From: Candidatus Butyricimonas faecavium
GTDB taxonomy: Bacteria > Bacteroidota > Bacteroidia > Bacteroidales > Marinifilaceae
Reading direction: 5' to 3'
DNA: 64,000 nt
Assembly: GCA_944321125.1 (NCBI GenBank)
Contig: CALUKD010000009.1
Location: 44,347 to 108,346 of the forward strand
The notes beneath the pieces were generated by a model. It did no database searches and was not told where the DNA came from. It was given only the letters and a program-made list of their open reading frames with translations. Position 1 is the first letter of the stretch; every line of letters starts with the position of its first letter. The translations under genes and the position numbers were made by a program. Positions 61,459 to 64,000 of the stretch are shown here, in pieces.

Positions 61459-62406
61459 ATGGATATTTCAGTAGTTGTCCCGTTATATAATGAAGAAGAA
61501 TCATTGCCGGAACTGGCAGCATGGATCGAACGAGTCATGACCGCGAACAACTTCACCTACGAGGTTATTATGGTGGATGACGGGAGTAACGACACCTCTT
61601 GGAAAGTCATAGAAAAATTGTCTGCAAAAGACAATCGAATACGGGGAATCAAGTTCCGGCGCAATTACGGGAAATCTGCCGCATTACACTGCGGATTCGA
61701 GGATGCCCAAGGCAACGTGGTCATCACCATGGACGCAGATTTACAGGACAGCCCGGATGAGATTCCGGAACTCTACCGAATGATCACGCAAGAAGACTAT
61801 GACTTAGTCTCCGGATGGAAAAAGAAAAGATACGACCCGATAACCAAAACCCTGCCGACCAAACTCTTCAATGCAACCGCCCGAAAATTTTCTGGAATAA
61901 AATTACACGATTTTAACTGCGGACTAAAAGCTTATAAAAACACAGTAGTAAAAAATATTGAAGTATACGGGGAGATGCATCGCTACATACCAATCCTAGC
62001 TAAACAAGCCGGATTCACCCGAATCGGGGAAAAAGCGGTTCACCACCAAGCCCGGAAGTATGGGGTTACAAAATTCGGGCTAAACCGGTTTATCAACGGT
62101 TTTCTCGACTTGCTTTCGGTGACTTTCATCACCCGCTTTGCTAAAAAGCCTATGCACTTATTCGGCGCAATCGGTACATTACTGTTTATCATAGGATTCT
62201 GTGCAGCCGCATGGATCGGAATCGAGAAACTGCTAGCAGTGGCTCATAACTTACGGGCTCCCTTGGTGACGAATAATCCTTACTTTTATATTGCCTTGAC
62301 TTGCATGATTCTGGGTACACAACTATTTCTAGCCGGATTTCTAGCGGAACTGGTTTCCCGAAGTGCCAGTGACCGGAACGTGTATAGAATTGAGAAAAAA
62401 ATTTAA
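61459..62406 (+). CDS. GT2 polyprenyl-phosphate glycosyltransferase (DPM1/GtrB-like)
   Basis: This is a 315-residue membrane glycosyltransferase. GT2 domain: ISVVVPLYNEEESLPELAAW, VIMVDDGSNDTSWKVIEKLS, VVITMDADLQDSPDEIPELY (DAD metal site) and SGWKKKRYDP. Two C-terminal TM helices (HLFGAIGTLLFIIGFCAAAW; PYFYIALTCMILGTQLFLAG) are typical of GtrB/DPM1 types that load a sugar onto undecaprenyl phosphate. It is third in an operon with the glucosaminidase and DUF4199 genes. Confidence 0.93.
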   Translation: MDISVVVPLYNEEESLPELAAWIERVMTANNFTYEVIMVDDGSNDTSWKVIEKLSAKDNRIRGIKFRRNYGKSAALHCGFEDAQGNVVITMDADLQDSPDEIPELYRMITQEDYDLVSGWKKKRYDPITKTLPTKLFNATARKFSGIKLHDFNCGLKAYKNTVVKNIEVYGEMHRYIPILAKQAGFTRIGEKAVHHQARKYGVTKFGLNRFINGFLDLLSVTFITRFAKKPMHLFGAIGTLLFIIGFCAAAWIGIEKLLAVAHNLRAPLVTNNPYFYIALTCMILGTQLFLAGFLAELVSRSASDRNVYRIEKKI

Positions 62407-62425
62407 GATTTTCCATATTTTATTT

Positions 62426-62433
62426 TACCTTTG
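62426..62433 (+). promoter_or_regulatory. -7 box (TACCTTTG) for the MFS gene
   Basis: TACCTTTG is 38 bp upstream of the ATG at 62471 and matches TAnnTTTG. No -33 TTTG at usual spacing is visible. Confidence 0.5.
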
Positions 62434-62470
62434 AACGTTTGTGTGTAAATTCATTTTTAAATAAAATACT

Positions 62471-63901
62471 ATGGTAGAAAAAATTCAACAAACCCTTCGA
62501 GACTCGAAAGCCGCACGCTGGACAGCCTTGCTATTAATCGCTTTCATGATGCTATTTGCATATATGTTTGTCGATGTAATGTCACCCCTGCAAAATTTGA
62601 TTGAAACGCAACGCGGGTGGAATCCCGGCGTATTCGGAACTTACGCAAGTTCAGAATATTTTCTGAATGTCTGCGGTTTCCTGATCATCGCGGGTATTAT
62701 CCTAGATAAATCCGGTATCCGCTTTACAGGGACATTATCCGCTTCCTTAATGGTCGGTGGAGCCGTCATTAAATACATTGGTATTTCAGACTGGTTTCAG
62801 GCTACCGAATTCGCAACATGGTTAAACTCATGGTGGGTTTCTATGCCGGCTAGCGCCAAATTAGCTTCATTAGGATTTATGGCTTTTGGTTGCGGTTGTG
62901 AAATGGCAGGAATCACGGTGTCCAAAGCTATCGCGAAATGGTTCGAAGGTAAAGAAATGGCTTTAGCCATGGGATTGGAAATGGCAATTGCGCGTATCGG
63001 AGTATTCGGAGTTTTCTCTATCTCCCCGTGGTTAGCATACATGGCCCCAGAATCAGTTTTGAGACCCATTGCTTTCTGTACAGTTCTGTTGATTATCGGT
63101 TTAATTTTCTTCTTGGTTTTCACGGTCATGGATAAAAAACTAGACAAGCAGATCGGTGAAAACAATGTTCATGAAGAGCCAGAAGAAGCTTTCAGGATCA
63201 GCGATATCGGGAAAATCTTCTCTAGCCAGATTTTCTGGGTTGTTGCTTTACTATGCGTGTTATATTACTCCGCAATATTCCCATTCCAACGTTACGCAAC
63301 AAACATGTTGCAATGTAATCTCGGCATGACGGCTTCCGCCGCCGCCAACGTATTCAGATGGTTCCCAATCGGAGCAGCCATTATCACCCCCATGCTAGGT
63401 TCATTTTTGGATCACAAGGGGAAAGGTGCAACAATGCTTATCTTGGGTGCATTACTGATGATTTTCTGCCACCTCACGTTTGCTTTTGTTGTGCCTAGTA
63501 CAGAAAGTAAATTCATCGCCTTCGTGGCTATTATCGTGTTGGGTATCTCGTTCTCTCTGGTTCCCGCCGCTTTATGGCCGAGTATTCCAAAGATCATGGA
63601 AACGAGATATTTGGGTAGTGCTTACTCCTTGATATTCTGGGTTCAGAACATAGGATTATGCTTCGTTCCGGTAATCATCGGTAACGCATTGACTTCTTCA
63701 AATGCAAATAATGAAGCTGTCATTGCGGCAAAAGCTCTGGTTGAACAAGGACAGACTGACGTGTTGATCCCGTACAACTACACCGTGCCCATGATTATCT
63801 TTGCTTGTTTCGGTGGGGTTGCCCTTTTGTTAGCCCTTTACCTGAAGATTATTGACAAGAAGAAAGGCTTTGGATTGGAATTGCCGAATATCAAGAAGTA
63901 A
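62471..63901 (+). CDS. MFS transporter
   Basis: This is a 476-residue inner-membrane protein with about 12 TM helices. MFS features include the loop GIILDKSGIRFTGTLSASLM (A-motif-like), FGCGCEMAGITVSKAIAKWF followed by EGKEMALAMGLEMAIARIG, and the second-half loop GSFLDHKGKGATMLILGALL. The substrate is unknown; the family resembles proteins broadly annotated as MFS sugar or organic-anion transporters. It has its own promoter and is the last gene in the window. Confidence 0.88.
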   Translation: MVEKIQQTLRDSKAARWTALLLIAFMMLFAYMFVDVMSPLQNLIETQRGWNPGVFGTYASSEYFLNVCGFLIIAGIILDKSGIRFTGTLSASLMVGGAVIKYIGISDWFQATEFATWLNSWWVSMPASAKLASLGFMAFGCGCEMAGITVSKAIAKWFEGKEMALAMGLEMAIARIGVFGVFSISPWLAYMAPESVLRPIAFCTVLLIIGLIFFLVFTVMDKKLDKQIGENNVHEEPEEAFRISDIGKIFSSQIFWVVALLCVLYYSAIFPFQRYATNMLQCNLGMTASAAANVFRWFPIGAAIITPMLGSFLDHKGKGATMLILGALLMIFCHLTFAFVVPSTESKFIAFVAIIVLGISFSLVPAALWPSIPKIMETRYLGSAYSLIFWVQNIGLCFVPVIIGNALTSSNANNEAVIAAKALVEQGQTDVLIPYNYTVPMIIFACFGGVALLLALYLKIIDKKKGFGLELPNIKK

Positions 63902-63958
63902 TCCGTTACATAAAGATTTTATAAGGCTGAATTCTAAGTCTCTTGCAAATATTTCTAA

Positions 63959-64000
63959 AAGAAAATCGTGATAAAATGTCTTTTTTATTGCGGTTTTCTT
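63959..64000. terminator. Hairpin at the window edge after the MFS gene (candidate)
   Basis: AAGAAAATCGTGAT (63959-63972) can pair along its whole length, with three wobbles, with ATTGCGGTTTTCTT (63987-64000) over a 14-nt loop. It may be a terminator, but the sequence stops at the edge. Confidence 0.4.

Noticed and set aside
1..64000. tRNA, rRNA, CRISPR or complete insertion sequence
   Set aside because: None seen on reading both strands; no transposase or integrase motifs were found.

Overview
The window looks like a chromosomal segment of a Bacteroidales bacterium. An Odoribacteraceae-type genome such as Butyricimonas or Odoribacter is plausible, but that is inference from gene content. 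The evidence is: three SusC/SusD-type outer-membrane uptake loci, an ECF sigma/FecR pair, a MurF-Alr fusion, Bacteroidales-specific DUF families (DUF4922, DUF4924, DUF4254, DUF4199, DUF4843), almost no Shine-Dalgarno sequences, and many TAnnTTTG -7 promoter boxes.

Layout. 1-5095: 3' end of a first SusC/D locus (partial SusD, three surface-type lipoproteins, a secreted thioredoxin). 5180-10219 (minus): a four-gene envelope cluster (GT2 glycosyltransferase, DUF4922 HIT-like protein, SpoIID/LytB protein, AmpG-like permease) that looks like peptidoglycan turnover. 10330-14097: a membrane histidine kinase and a convergent M64 metallopeptidase. 14192-24644: ECF sigma, FecR anti-sigma, SusC with STN signalling domain, SusD, a metallopeptidase-like lipoprotein without metal ligands, and two tandem TlpA-type thioredoxins. 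24845-32104: an XRE regulator, a SusC gene broken by one in-frame TGA, SusD, and a second metallopeptidase-like lipoprotein without its zinc motif. 32413-49022: mostly housekeeping genes (murF-alr, cls, prmC, recX, crp-family, nadE, 5-FTHF cyclo-ligase, ferredoxin, rplY, pth, S4 protein, DUF4924, DUF4097-like, M16 peptidase, O-methyltransferase, thyA, folA, LPS-kinase-like). 49133-55426: a teichoic-acid-like phospho-alditol set (two CDP-glycerol phosphotransferase-family proteins, DUF4254, GT9, a TagD-like cytidylyltransferase fused to a Gfo/Idh/MocA domain, an SDR reductase). 55598-58951: an ABC-2 permease/M1-peptidase-like/golvesin-like fusion. 59473-63901: cytidine deaminase, glucosaminidase with LysM, DUF4199, polyprenyl-phosphate GT2, MFS transporter.

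How genes work together. The SusC/D loci would bind and import substrate across the outer membrane. The second is wired to cell-surface signalling (STN domain, FecR, ECF sigma). Both complete loci pair SusC/D with a metallopeptidase-fold lipoprotein whose catalytic residues are gone, and two of the three loci add thioredoxin-fold proteins. I infer a peptide or disulfide-containing-protein binding and uptake function rather than polysaccharide use. Both SusC genes carry a minus-strand intrinsic-terminator structure just upstream and a minus-strand -7 box at the start codon, which suggests DonS-type cis-antisense RNAs. The 48-55 kb block looks like a route to decorate surface glycans with a phospho-alditol.

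Most unusual: recurrent loss of catalytic residues in enzyme-fold proteins (three metallopeptidase-like proteins, the glutaminase domain of NadE, the Gfo/Idh domain), the Trp-to-stop change in SusC, a perfect 34-nt palindrome inside pth, and a perfect 24-bp inverted repeat at 32205-32254. Nothing could be searched or computed here; family names rest on motif recognition.
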